Assembly: GCA_934045075.1 (NCBI GenBank)
Contig: OW203725.1
Span: 1,640,775 to 1,704,774, forward strand
DNA: 64,000 nt
DNA from: Yponomeuta sedellus
Taxonomy: Eukaryota; Arthropoda; Insecta; Lepidoptera; Yponomeutidae
Direction: 5' to 3'
Shown here: in pieces, positions 34,156-44,830 of the stretch
How positions within the stretch are numbered: position 1 is the first letter of the stretch
How the letters are laid out: each line of letters opens with the position of its first letter
Program-made: the position numbers and the translations under genes
The notes under the pieces: model-generated
Told to the model about the DNA's origin: nothing
Database searches by the model: none
What the model saw: only the letters and a program-made list of their open reading frames with translations

Positions 34156-34475
34156 TTCTAGTACAGTTTTACGCCTACGCTTACGGTCTGTAAAGTATGT
34201 TTGACCCTATTTCAACAAAGTACAGAAATAACACATTATTCTTTAAATTAAGTACAGTTACAAGCAGTAACATGATTATATAAATTATTATTATTATTGT
34301 GTGTGATTATTATTATTATTGTGATTATATATATTGGCGACCGCTGAAAATCAGCGTGATGGTCTCCATCGATCATGGCATATGCTGAGCGGCGGCCATT
34401 TTGGTGCCATGTCTTATTTACACTCTAAACCATTATTGTTTTTGATTTGATTCTGGTTCCAAATAAACGTTTTCT

Positions 34476-35665
34476 ATTCCGTTCCGTTCCGTTCCGTTCC
34501 GTTCCGTTCCGTTCCGTTCCGTTCCGTTCCGTTCCGTTCCGTTCCGTTCCGTTCCGTTCCGTTCCGTTCCGTTCCGTTCCGTTCCATTCCGTTCCGTTCC
34601 GTTCCGTTCCGTTCCGTTCCGTTCCGTTCCGTTCCGTTCCGTTCCGTTCCGTTCCGTTCCGTTCCGTTCCGTTCCGTTCCATTCCGTTTTATTCCGTTCC
34701 ATTCCGTTCCATTCCGTTCCATTCCGTTCCGTTCCGTTCCGTTCCGTTCCGTTCCGTTCCGTTCCGTTCCGTTCCGTTCCGTTCCGTTCCGTTCCGTTCC
34801 GTTCCGTTCCCTTCCGTTCCATTCCGTTCCATTCCATTCCATTCCATTCCATTCCATTCCATTCCATTCCATTCCATTCCATTCCATTCCATTCCATTCC
34901 ATTCCATTCCATTCCATTCCATTCCATTCCATTCCATTCCATTCCATTCCATTCCATTCCATTCCATTCCATTCCATTCCATTCCATTCCATTCCATTCC
35001 ATTCCATTCCATTCCATTCCATTCCATTCCATTCCATTCCATTCCATTCCATTCCATTCCATTCCATTCCATTCCATTCCATTCCATTCCATTCCATTCC
35101 ATTCCATTCCATTCCATTCCATTCCATTCCATTCCATTCCATTCCATTCCATTCCATTCCATTCCATTCCATTCCATTCCATTCCATTCCATTCCATTCC
35201 ATTCCATTCCATTCCATTCCATTCCATTCCATTCCATTCCATTCCATTCCATTCCATTCCATTCCATTCCATTCCATTCCATTCCATTCCATTCCATTCC
35301 ATTCCATTCCATTCCATTCCATTCCATTCCATTCCATTCCATTCCATTCCATTCCATTCCATTCCATTCCATTCCATTCCATTCCATTCCATTCCATTCC
35401 ATTCCATTCCATTCCATTCCATTCCATTCCATTCCATTCCATTCCATTCCATTCCATTCCATTCCATTCCATTCCATTCCATTCCATTCCATTCCATTCC
35501 ATTCCATTCCATTCCATTCCATTCCATTCCATTCCATTCCATTCCATTCCATTCCATTCCATTCCATTCCATTCCATTCCATTCCATTCCATTCCATTCC
35601 ATTCCATTCCATTCCATTCCATTCTATTCCATTCCATTCCATTCCATTCAATTCCATTCTATTCT
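34476..35665. repeat. Pentanucleotide satellite, GTTCC block then ATTCC block
   Basis: The left part (34481-34830) is mainly GTTCC, with scattered ATTCC near 34586 and 34681-34725. From 34831 to 35620 the unit is ATTCC without a single interruption, 158 copies. All frames that avoid stops are long but meaningless. ATTCC differs from GTTCC by the CpG-to-CpA change expected from methyl-C deamination on the other strand. The complement, GGAAT, is the unit of human satellites II/III. Confidence 0.97.
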
Positions 35666-35666
35666 A

Positions 35667-35840
35667 TTATTTTTAATGCACTAACCCGTGCTAAGGACAA
35701 TTTTTAAAAAACCCATGCCGGGATTCGAACCCGCGACCTCTGGCTATCCGTGCCAGCGCTCTTTCCAACTGAGCCAATGGGCGACTCAACGGCATCAGTG
35801 AAATTTCGAACCTCTTTACTGTACGTAATATAGAGAATAG
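35667..35840 (-). mobile_element. T1 copy at the satellite edge
   Basis: Antisense T1 from its A-rich tail ('attatttttaatgcactaac') through the tRNA-like domain into the linker. The tail merges with ATTCT units of the satellite. Confidence 0.82.
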
Positions 35841-36076
35841 TGTACTTCAGTACCTTGTCAAAGTAAAAATAGTAATTTCTCATACATCAGGCTAGAAGAG
35901 CATAATGGGACGAGGTTCTAAGGTGTTTACGTGTACATTCTTCTTAGCTCGATTGCAGATGAAGTTTGCCATCATGAGAAATATACTTGCAATCAGCTTG
36001 CTATAGATTCGTCGTTCAGAAAGGTATAATGTTGCGCGAATAAATTAGGGAAAATTCTAGTCATCTATGGTTCTTC
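35841..36076. other. Unassigned stretch
   Basis: No recognised feature. Confidence 0.35.
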
Positions 36077-36335
36077 TTCGGCTTCTTCTTCTTCAGGCTA
36101 TATTAGTCCACTGCTGGACATAGTCCTCCCCAAATGAGCGCAAGGTTGCGCCATCATTAGGGGGTAATGCCCATAATCCCCACGCTGAGCATGCGGGTTG
36201 GGGATCGCTTTGGTTGAATTGTACTGCAGGGGGCGCTGCTGCCCACCCTCCGGTTTGAGTCCCTTAATCGCCTTTTACGACACCCGCGGGAAGAATTTGG
36301 GTTGATGCTATTCTCTAGGCCGATACCACACAGCA
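36077..36335 (-). mobile_element. R element, nearly complete
   Basis: Antisense copy from its GAA tail ('cttcttcttcttcaggctat') to the 5' body end 'ggccgataccacacag'. Confidence 0.8.
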
Positions 36336-37009
36336 ATGGTTACTGATGGGTAATTGTTCTTAGCTTGTCTTGAAAACTAGGCGTTATTTGATTTGTGGAT
36401 TAAACCAATCTTTTTGAGACCAGTGACATCTTGTTTCCAAACGATTCTAAAATTAGAATATAATAACAATCTCTATTACAACGTCCATTTAAGGAAAATC
36501 CTTAAGAGTGAGTGACTCATAGGTGACTCTTTGATTTTCCTTGTCCATTTTAATTCCCTTACGTATGCATGCACTCTGAATCACTACTCTTCGACGTTTC
36601 TACTGCTTAGTTCTAATTCAATCTAGTTCAATTGGTGATTAACCTTGGCCAAAGTAGACAATTATTGGCATATTAGTAGGCACTCTTATGAAAGTCGTGC
36701 TTAGTAAGTTGATTCGATTTTATCAATGTATTAGCTTACATTTGTCTTCGCTGGACATAGGCCTCACTAAGTAAATACTTGTGTTGAAAACGTTCTGTCA
36801 CGCTCTTTTCTGGGAAATTCGAAGAGACAGCACTATAGTTAAACAAAAAAATCGGAGAAAGGCCCTAAGATCGCTAAACTGACTGTCTCTTTTTCTGTGA
36901 CCAAATACCCGCGGCGTGTGTTGTGTTACGAATAAATTATCCGTTTCCTAGGAGTCCGTTTCCTAGGAGTACGTCTTTCAAATCTACAGTCCACTAGCAC
37001 GAAACTCGA
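36336..37009. other. Unassigned stretch with a small tandem repeat
   Basis: 'tccgtttcctaggag' is tandemly duplicated near 36940. No other feature recognised. Confidence 0.35.
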
Positions 37010-37170
37010 CGGCCTCGGTGGCGCAGCGGTTTGGCACGCTGACTGTGAAACCGAAGGTCTCGGGTTCGATCCGCGGCCGGGTCAAACTAGGATACGAACT
37101 TTTCTAGTTTGTCTCGAGTCTTGGATGTTATGTATGTATTTATTATATTAAATCTATCGTAGAGTTAGCA
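37010..37170 (+). mobile_element. T4 tRNA-derived SINE
   Basis: Head 'ggcctcggtggcgcagcggt' and B box 'gggttcgatcc', then 'tcttggatgttatgtatgta'. A second copy is at 51042-51190. Confidence 0.8.
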
Positions 37171-37564
37171 CTTATAACACGAGTCATTTAGTTGTACTAA
37201 ATATAGGGCTAACAAGATCTGTGTAATATGCCCATGAATATATATATATAATAGAATTTTCATATTATATAATATATATATATATATATATGTCTGTCTG
37301 GCAAGTTGAAATTAAAACTATATACTCAGGTCTACCAGTTCCCTAAAGTTGTGAAATCAAACATCTAAGTCAATACTAAAAAAAATGCTAATGGCTTTGC
37401 CGCAAAAAGTCTATTAAACGTATATTTCGAAACTAAGGGAATCCAAATTCATTGGGTACTTCTCGTTGAGATAGAACTATGAAATTTGGCAAATATCGTC
37501 TTATTCCTGCTAAAAATACAAGAAGTCGTCTATAAATTCATGTAAGGTTTTTCCTCAACAATTT

Positions 37565-37704
37565 AACAGTTGGATAGAGCGCTGGCACGGATAGCCAGAG
37601 GTCGCGGGTTCGAATCCCGGCACGAGTGGAATTTTTAGCCTCTAAATAGGTTTTTAAAATTGTCCTTAGCACGGGTTAGTGCATTTAAAATAAAAATAGT
37701 ATAA
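37565..37704 (+). mobile_element. T1 insertion with TSD, left arm copy
   Basis: Flanks 'cctcaacaattt' (37553-37564) and 'cctcagcaattt' (37705-37716). A related empty site without T1 exists at about 39195. The sense 5' break is in the D-loop; the 3' end is the A-rich tail. Confidence 0.9.
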
Positions 37705-38262
37705 CCTCAGCAATTTTTCAGAATTTTTTGTTCACCGTCCAATAATTTATTTACGTAACAATCTATCATTTAGCGTTTAATCCACTTCTTCTTCAGGCTG
37801 TATTAGTCCACTGTCCTAGCAGACTTAAGTTATATTCTCTACTCAAGGTCACTGTCTTCTCTAATATTTGACTAAAAATATTTTAAATACTTGGTTTTTC
37901 GTTAAAATATGTGTTTTAATTGGTCCGCACAGCCTCCAAAAACCTGTTTGCAAGTTGGATTTATCACAATCGTCAGTCTTCATCCTGTGTAGGTGTCAAA
38001 TCGGTTATTTTTTTAATTAATCCACGGAAAGCACGACACAGTTTCGCGTTCAGCCTTGTCTTAATGATGGTGTCTAATTATTGATTTTACTATTAAGTAA
38101 CAGTGGCCTAGATGTTGATAGGCGTCATAATCGTTAAGGTCCCTAGTGAATCACGGCAAATTATCGTGAGAAAATTATAATTGAACAGTGTTAGTTAATA
38201 CAAATAAACGATTCCTCCAAACCGCTATTCAATTGTATTTTCCTTTACTAAATATTATTAAC

Positions 38263-38430
38263 TGTGTGGTGTCGGCCTAGACAATAGCACCAACCCAAAT
38301 TCTTCCCGCTGTTGTCGTAAAAGGCGACTAAGGGACACAAACCGGGGGGAGGGCAGCAGCGCCCCCTGCAGTACAATTCTACCAAACTGCGATCCCCAAC
38401 CCGCATGCCCAGCGTGGGGATTATGGGCAC
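38263..38430 (+). mobile_element. R element, truncated at the arm end
   Basis: Sense R body lacking its 3' tail. It ends exactly at the end of the inverted duplication; the partner on the right arm is complete. Confidence 0.82.
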
Positions 38431-38546
38431 CATACACACACACACTTTTCCAAGTCTGAAAGATTGGCATACCACAACGATGACGTGGCGTTGTCGTTGT
38501 GGTATGCCAATCTTTCAGACTTGGAAAAGTGTGTGTGTGTATGGTG
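38428..38546. repeat. 53-bp-arm hairpin at inner edge of left arm
   Basis: The arm starts 'caccatacacacacacactt' and the complement closes after a 13-nt loop (38481-38493). It directly follows the truncated R element. Confidence 0.92.
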
Positions 38547-39177
38547 ATTGATAATAATAAGGTTAAGTATATGAAGTCAATTATGTTTTTTGGCCACATC
38601 CAAGTGCCAGTACTGATTCAAATTTGTTTTATGAAAATTAACGTTTATTACGTTTGCTACAAGCTTTCTAATTCAGCTATATTCAATGCAGGTTGGAATT
38701 GGTCCAATCTGTTTAAGAAGACACAATAAGCTGGTCATTTGTTCATAATTTACCTACTTTAGTCTCTTGTACTGTCGCATAATGAAACAAGCTCTAACAC
38801 AATCAGGATGCAGGCCATCTTCTTGAGCAGATATTCAGCATTCTAGTAAACAGGTAAATACCCAACATACCTCCGCTATGACGTAAGTACAAACCGCGTT
38901 ACTTGGTGTGTTACTACAAATGCTTCAATTTGCATTAAGTACATTGACTAAAACCCGCATTTACACCTTTTTGAACGATACTCGCGCTTATAAAGTAAGA
39001 GGTAAGAGTCACCGAGGAAAATGAGGGTTTTTACTGACTGTACTTAAACTATACGGACGTACAAACGGACTTAGCGCAAGGTCGTTTTCCAGAGTAGTTG
39101 TTTGTTACTCTAATAAGGCAATTTGTTATTGTTTTGTGTGCCTTTGCCTGGCTTTTTGCTTGACTTTTTTTTTACTT
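38547..39177. other. Spacer of the inverted duplication
   Basis: Single-copy-looking sequence with no recognised gene. Confidence 0.4.
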
Positions 39178-39300
39178 TTAATGTAAGGTTTTTTCCTCAA
39201 CAATTTTTCAAGATTTTTTGTTCACCGTCAAATAGTTTCTTTACGTAACACTCTATCATTTAGGGTTTAATTCACTTCTTATTCAGGCTATATTAGTCTA
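39178..39300 (+). repeat. Diverged partial copy of the arm's outer part
   Basis: 'gattttttgttcaccgtc' and 'tttacgtaacactctatcat' match the segment around 37730 in the same orientation but lack the T1 insertion. It shows an older duplication before the large one. Confidence 0.75.
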
Positions 39301-39537
39301 CTGCTGGCTATACTACCCCTCCCCGCATGAGCACCATAGCGCAAGGTTGTGCCATAATTGGGGGGTAGTGCCCATAATCCCCACGCTGGGCATGCGGGTT
39401 GGGGATCGCAGTTTGGTAGAATTGTACTGCAGGGGGCGCTGCTGCCCTCCCCCCGGTTTGTGTCCCTTAGTCGCCTTTTACGACAACAGCGGGAAGAATT
39501 TGGGTTGGTGCTATTGTCTAGGCCGACACCACACAGT
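39285..39537 (-). mobile_element. R element, complete, right arm copy
   Basis: Antisense R with tail ('cttattcaggctatattagt') and full body to 'ggccgacaccacacag'. The part inside the arm is nearly identical to 38263-38430. Confidence 0.82.
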
Positions 39538-40508
39538 TAATAATATTTAGTAAAGGAAAATACAATTGAATAGCGGTTTGGAGGAATCGTTTATTTGTAT
39601 TAACTAACACTGTTCAATTATAATTTTCTCACGATAATTTGCCGTGATTCACTAGGGACCTTAACGATTATGACGCCTATCAACATCTAGGCCACTGTTA
39701 CTTAATAGTAAAATCAATAATTAGACACCATCATTAAGACAAGGCTGAACGCGAAACTGTGTCGTGCTTTCCGTGGATTAATTAAAAAAATAACCGATTT
39801 GACACCTACACAGGATGAAGACTGACGATTGTGATAAATCCAACTTGCAAACAGGTTTTTGGAGGCTGTGCGGACCAATTAAAACACATATTTTAACGAA
39901 AAACCAAGTATTTAAAATATTTTTAGTCAAATATTAGAGAAGACAGTGACCTTGAGTAGAGAATATAACTTAAGTCTGCTAGGACAGTGGACTAATACAG
40001 CCTGAAGAAGAAGTGGATTAAACGCTAAATGATAGATTGTTACGTAAATAAATTATTGGACGGTGAACAAAAAATTCTGAAAAATTGCTGAGGTTATACT
40101 ATTTTTATTTTAAATGCACTAACCCGTGCTAAGGACAATTTTAAAAACCTATTTAGAGGCTAAAAATTCCACTCGTGCCGGGATTCGAACCCGCGACCTC
40201 TGGCTATCCGTGCCAGCGCTCTATCCAACTGTTAAATTGTTGAGGAAAAACCTTACATGAATTTATAGACGACTTCTTGTATTTTTAGCAGGAATAAGAC
40301 GATATTTGCCAAATTTCATAGTTCTATCTCAACGAGAAGTACCCAATGAATTTGGATTCCCTTAGTTTCGAAATATACGTTTAATAGACTTTTTGCGGCA
40401 AAGCCATTAGCATTTTTTTTAGTATTGACTTAGATGTTTGATTTTGTCAACTTTAGGGAACTGGTAGACCTGAGTATATAGTTTTAATTTCAACTTGCCA
40501 GACAGACA
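39369..40508. repeat. Right arm of large inverted duplication
   Basis: Reverse complement of 37291-38430. Because the R element is complete here and cut on the left, this side is the likelier source. Confidence 0.93.
40094..40233 (-). mobile_element. T1 insertion, right arm copy
   Basis: Mirror of the T1 at 37565; it pre-dates the inverted duplication. Confidence 0.88.
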
Positions 40509-40530
40509 GAAGGGAAAACAAAGTAATCCT

Positions 40531-40660
40531 TTGAAATTTCACTGATGCTGGTGAGTCTCCCATTAGCTCAGTTGGAAAGAGCGCTGGCACGGATAGTCAG
40601 AGGTCGCAGGTTCAAATCCCGGCATGGGTGGAGTTTTTAGCCTCTAAATAGGTTTTTAAA
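40531..40660 (+). mobile_element. T1 5'-truncated monomer with TSD
   Basis: Flanked by 'aaagtaatcct' (40520-40530 and 40661-40671). Begins in the linker just before the tRNA-like domain and ends at the T5 tract. Confidence 0.9.
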
Positions 40661-40735
40661 AAAGTAATCCTATAAAGGTTTCTTTTATCCTTTTGAGACA
40701 CGGAACCTTAAAAACAAGCCTACTGTTACCGTCTA

Positions 40736-40969
40736 CAGTCTATTTATTCTTACTTGTCCAATTTAGTAAACAAGATTCTTTGAGGTAAATTGAGATTAAT
40801 TTTATAAACATAGAATCATGAACTATGTTTATAAAATTGGCAGCGTATTATCTAAAAGCGTGTTCCAGGTTACTTCATTTATGGAAATATGGCAGTTTTG
40901 GACTAAAAAGTCACAGTTTAAGGGTAGAATCTTGTTTACAAAATTGGACAAGTAAGAATAAATAGACTG
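40736..40969. mobile_element. MITE with CAGTCTATTTAT termini, uninterrupted
   Basis: TIRs of about 43 bp ('cagtctatttattcttactt' and complement) flanked by TA. An internal hairpin 'attttataaacatag' lies near 40795. Same family as 31189-31486. Confidence 0.82.
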
Positions 40970-41279
40970 TACTAATAATACGTATCTAGTCTTACCTACA
41001 TCTGTTGCTAAAATCCGCTCTTGCCCCCATTAGAATAAATTAGAGCAAACACATGTTTCCTAAAAAACTGGTCGGTGACTGATATTGGCCTTATAAAACG
41101 CACTGATTTAAGAAATGTCGTTTCCAAATACAATTAATGGCTTTATCGACTGTCGCAACTATTCAAGGAATGTCCAATGTCCACTCTGTATGCAGCATGC
41201 TTGGCGACACACGCTCACAACTTTCGCAGATTTGCAAATGTGAAGGTCGCTTGGGACCAGGCGTGCGGAGAATCAGCTA
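40970..41279. other. Unassigned stretch
   Basis: No recognised feature; short open frame at 41137-41340 has no family signal. Confidence 0.35.
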
Positions 41280-41830
41280 TGCAGTCGACAGCAGATCAAC
41301 CTTTACGATTTGGTTGCAAAATAGCACCATAACTGATTAGATCGTATATATGTAAAGGATGATCAACCTTTACAGTTTTGTAGCAAAGTGGCTCTTAACA
41401 TAACTGATTCGAGCGTAGATATGTAAAGGCTGATGTATTGCATATAGTACAAACATACTACATATCATCAGGATGAACGAATCAGTCTTTCAAAGCGTCG
41501 TCTGTACAGTTGACGGCCATTCTATATACCTATACGGCGGCTGTACACACTCGGCTGGGAGTCAGCGAACTTATCTTACGTTGCGAGTTTCACAGGACGA
41601 TCCCATGGTGCCTATTGTGTAAAACCCGCAACGAATTATAAACTCTCGGGCTCTCGGGCTAACGTGTATACTGTACAGCCTCCATTACACTTTTACCGCA
41701 AATTCGCCCGTAACTAGGCTGACTATATTGATTACTTGAAAAGAAAGAGTACAACCATACTACAAAATATCATCAGGATGAACGAAAATGTAACGGTAGA
41801 AAATCCGTCGACTGTACAGACAAGGCGACA
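41280..41830. repeat. Cluster of diverged short repeats
   Basis: Two imperfect copies of about 70 bp share 'gatcaacctttac' and 'cataactgatt' (from about 41290 and 41360). A further pair shares 'catcaggatgaacga' (near 41467 and 41770). A related piece appears near 62225. Unit and class are unknown. Confidence 0.5.
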
Positions 41831-42416
41831 GAAATAATTTATATTACTTCCACACTAGAACATCATTGACGTCATCTCATGGCGTCATCTCTTTCCCAAC
41901 TTGGTGTAGTAGATTTTCCCATCTTTGTTTATTTACATGTTCATGTTATCCATTCGGTAGGTATATTGATAAGTATTTTTTTTATCTTATACGATGCGAT
42001 TTTATAATAATATGATAATTATTTACATTAACTCTCTCAGGGCACTACCCGCACTGCTATCGACATAACCCAAGGTTAGCTGGATGAAAATGCTCATTAG
42101 TGTTAAGCTCGCCTTTGTGCAAATATGACTATTGTGCAATAAAGATTTTTCTAATTTAATCTAATCTATATATAGCAAGTATATAATTGTATGAGTACCT
42201 TTATTTTTATGTTTGTTTTATTACAAATATTGTTTATCATTTGTGTTATGGTGTAATATATAATCTTATAATAGAAATAAATGATTTTCACTTTCACTTT
42301 CAAGTGGCAAACTCTGCTGCTCAAGTTTCTGCCAACCCCTCCGGTGTATAGGCGTGTGTTTATGTGTATCTGCTAGGTACCTAATCTTAAAAAAAAATAT
42401 ACTAATGTTTATATTA
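41831..42416. other. Unassigned stretch
   Basis: 'tgtgcaataaagatttttct' near 42130 looks like a LINE or gene 3' end. Nothing else recognised. Confidence 0.35.
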
Positions 42417-42589
42417 TTTGTAATGCACTAACCCGTGCTAAGGACAATTTTAAAAACCGTAAAAATTTAATAGTAGGTACTCGGGGCTGCAAGTGATGCA
42501 AATTACTTCAGCCAGATGTCGCTGCCTGTACGTAATACAGAGAATATTGTAGAGGTTCGAAATTTCACTGATGCCGGTGAGTCGCCCAT

Positions 42590-42645
42590 TAGCTCAGTTG
42601 GAAAGAGCGCTGGCACGGATAGCCAGAGGTCGCGGGTTCGAATCC
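42590..42645 (+). promoter_or_regulatory. Pol III internal promoter of T1 (best-preserved example)
   Basis: A box TAGCTCAGTTGG at 42590-42601 and B box GGTTCGAATCC at 42635-42645 both match the type 2 Pol III consensus (TRGCNNAGYNGG, GGTTCGANNCC) exactly, with normal spacing. Confidence 0.75.
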
Positions 42646-42678
42646 CGGCATGGGTGGAATTTTTTGCCTCTAATTAGG

Positions 42679-42683
42679 TTTTT
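42679..42683 (+). terminator. T5 Pol III terminator of T1
   Basis: A T5 tract shortly after the tRNA-like domain. Several T1 insertions with clean flanks end exactly at this point. Confidence 0.6.
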
Positions 42684-42907
42684 ATAATAATGCTTACCCC
42701 TTTATTTCATTACTTTTATGTTCAAACAATTTTTAATTCAATTTTATGTGATTTGAACGACTTTCATCTGAACATCCAGGCACTCAGTTGTATGGGCAAA
42801 CGCGCATAAAATGTAAGGATTATACTATGTATTTCGTAGAATCTAGGCCCAGATTGCTCAAGCGGATAGTTGGGATATTATGTAAAAACTTAATTATATT
42901 CTAGTGA

Positions 42908-43066
42908 AAAAAAACTATTTAGAGACTAAAATTTCCACCCATGCCGGGACTAGCACGGTTAGCCAGATGTCGTGGGTTCGAGTCCCGGCATGGGTGGAAT
43001 TTTTAGTCTCTAAATAGGTCTTTAAAATTGTCCTTAGCACGGGTTAGTGCATTTAAAAAAAGGATA
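42908..43066. mobile_element. T1 foldback with 17-bp TSD
   Basis: Flanked by 'taattatattctagtga' (42891-42907 and 43067-43083). A short antisense arm ends in the T-stem region ('cacccatgccggga') and the sense arm begins at 'agcacggttagcc', the anticodon arm, running to the tail. Confidence 0.9.
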
Positions 43067-43083
43067 TAATTATATTCTAGTGA

Positions 43084-43684
43084 GTTTAGTTGAACTAGAA
43101 TCTGTGAAATGTTCTAATTGAATGACTTAAAGTTACAAGTTGTTAACATTCCATGCGGGATATTTTAAGCATCCTGCCTTCTCTTTAAATCTTGTCTGCA
43201 ATTTACGAGTTATGGAAAATTGAGATGTAATGCAATTACATCTCGATTTTCCACAATAAATATTTAGAAAACCCAATAATTTTTTAAATTGAAATTGACC
43301 GTTAGGGTTCCGTAAACGGACATTGCGAACTTGGCCCTACGAATATGCCTACGCCTTCACGAAGGTTCCTTACCATTCTCCCACTATCAATAGGGTAATA
43401 AATAGGGTAATGGTAACGCTTGAAACGCGGTTTAAAAATGTGTTAAGTACACTTTGTGGCAAAAGGGCTACCAGGATTATTTAGATGACAATGATGTCTG
43501 GAATTAAAAACAATGCATTAGTTCTGTGTTTTATAATAATTATGTAAACTCTGTTAATTAAGGACTTTGAAAAGACTACATTTTATGCTTGAAGTTTTCT
43601 GTCCATTTATTCTCGAAATGATCTAGCTTTTGAAAAGGACGTTATTAATATCGAGCGAACAATTACCGAAGTCGTGGGCAATGG
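43084..43684. other. Unassigned stretch with a small hairpin
   Basis: An imperfect hairpin 'tggaaaattgagatgtaa' at 43213-43253 is present; otherwise no recognised feature. Confidence 0.4.
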
Positions 43685-43890
43685 TCATCACATAACTATA
43701 ATATTATAAAGGCGAAAGTTTGTGAGTGTGTATGTTTGTTACTTCTTCACGTCTAAACGGCCAGAGCGATTTTGATAAAATTTGATATTGAGTTAGCTGA
43801 CACCCTGGATTAATATATATAGGCTACGTTTTACCGCAGAAAAATATCTTAGTCGCGAGTAACACCGCAGGGCACAGGTAGTATGACATA
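43685..43890 (+). mobile_element. Dispersed lepidopteran repeat
   Basis: 'taaaggcgaaagtttgtgag', 'cacgtctaaacggccagagc' and 'agctgacaccctggattaat' form a sequence I recall as highly repeated in Lepidoptera. The class is uncertain; Helitron-like is one possibility. Confidence 0.5.
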
Positions 43891-44149
43891 AAAGGCACTC
43901 AAAATTACAGTTCATTAGTCCCTCAAAAGATAGCATCTCCCGTCTTTATTAGTGTTGATTTACGCTCATTGGAGACGCGCCTGAGACGGTTTGTCGGTTC
44001 TTTTACCGTATATCAGTTGTAGTGTACTAGTAATTGTGTTAACTATTGTTAGCGGAGGTAATTAGTTTCGAGTGTTTATAAAGTGTACTTTTTTATGTAG
44101 CGTATAAAGGGCACGAGCCTTCACAACGCACAAAAACACTACATCGTCA

Positions 44150-44365
44150 TCGTCAGGCTATACTAGTCCACTGCTGAACAATGCCCTCCCCTAAAGAGCG
44201 CCACGTTGTGCTATCATAGGGGGTAATGCCCATAATCCCCACGCTGGGCATGCGGGTTGGGGATCGCAACTCGGTGGAATTGTACTGCAGAGGGCGCTGC
44301 TGCCCACCCCTCGATTTGTGTCCCTTAGTCGCTTTTTACGACACCCGCGGGAAGAATTGGGTGGA
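44150..44365 (-). mobile_element. R element
   Basis: Antisense copy from the tail ('caggctatactagtccactg') to 'acacccgcgggaagaattg'; the tail microsatellite is 'atcgtcatcgtc' in place of GAA. Confidence 0.78.
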
Positions 44366-44403
44366 AAAAAACACTACACCATAAAACTATTACCTTAAAT
44401 TGA

Positions 44404-44575
44404 TTACACTATTTTTATTTTTAATGCACTAACCCGTGCTAAGGAACAAATTTAAAAACCTATTTAGAGGCTAAAAATTTCACCCATGCCGGGATTCGAA
44501 CCCGCAACCTCTGGCTATCCGTACCAGCGCTCTACCAATTGAGCCAATGGGCGACTCACGGCATCAGTTAAATTT
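44404..44575 (-). mobile_element. T1 monomer, 5'-truncated
   Basis: Antisense from the A-rich tail through the tRNA-like domain to the first bases of the linker. A 7-bp flanking match 'ttaaatt' may be a TSD but overlaps element sequence. Confidence 0.82.
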
Positions 44576-44609
44576 CGAATTCCCAATAGCATTTTTTTTT
44601 GTTAGCCTA

Positions 44610-44830
44610 TAAACATCTCACTGCACGGCGTAGGCCTCCTCTCAAATAGAGACTACGGGCTTAGATATCACGCGTGCCCACCGCGGATTGGCAAATTTTA
44701 AACGCTGAATTATTTAAACTCCTCAGACACTCAGGTTTCCTCACTATTTTTTTCTGCACAGTTAATGAGTGGTATTGCTCCTATAACTTTACAAATGTAC
44801 ACTCGCGGTCTGAAAATGTTTACCACCTTA
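44610..44830 (-). mobile_element. T2 SINE, 3' part
   Basis: Antisense copy with 'cgcgtgcccaccgcggattg' and 'actcaggtttcctcac'. Confidence 0.68.

Larger units (their letters stand above)
37291..38430. repeat. Left arm of large inverted duplication
   Basis: About 1140 bp is the near-perfect reverse complement of 39369-40508. One clear difference is 'gttgtgaaatc' against 'gttgacaaaatc'. The arm carries a T1 insertion and a 3'-truncated R element, and stops abruptly at the foot of a hairpin. Confidence 0.93.
42417..42690 (+). mobile_element. T1 copy with short inverted tail at 5' end
   Basis: An antisense tail piece ('aatgcactaacccgtgctaa') precedes a sense linker, tRNA-like domain and T5 tail. 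No clear flanking duplication found. Confidence 0.8.

Noticed and set aside
34425..35676. Long ORFs of up to 409 codons on both strands
   Set aside because: They are products of the 5-bp satellite, whose period leaves frames without stops.
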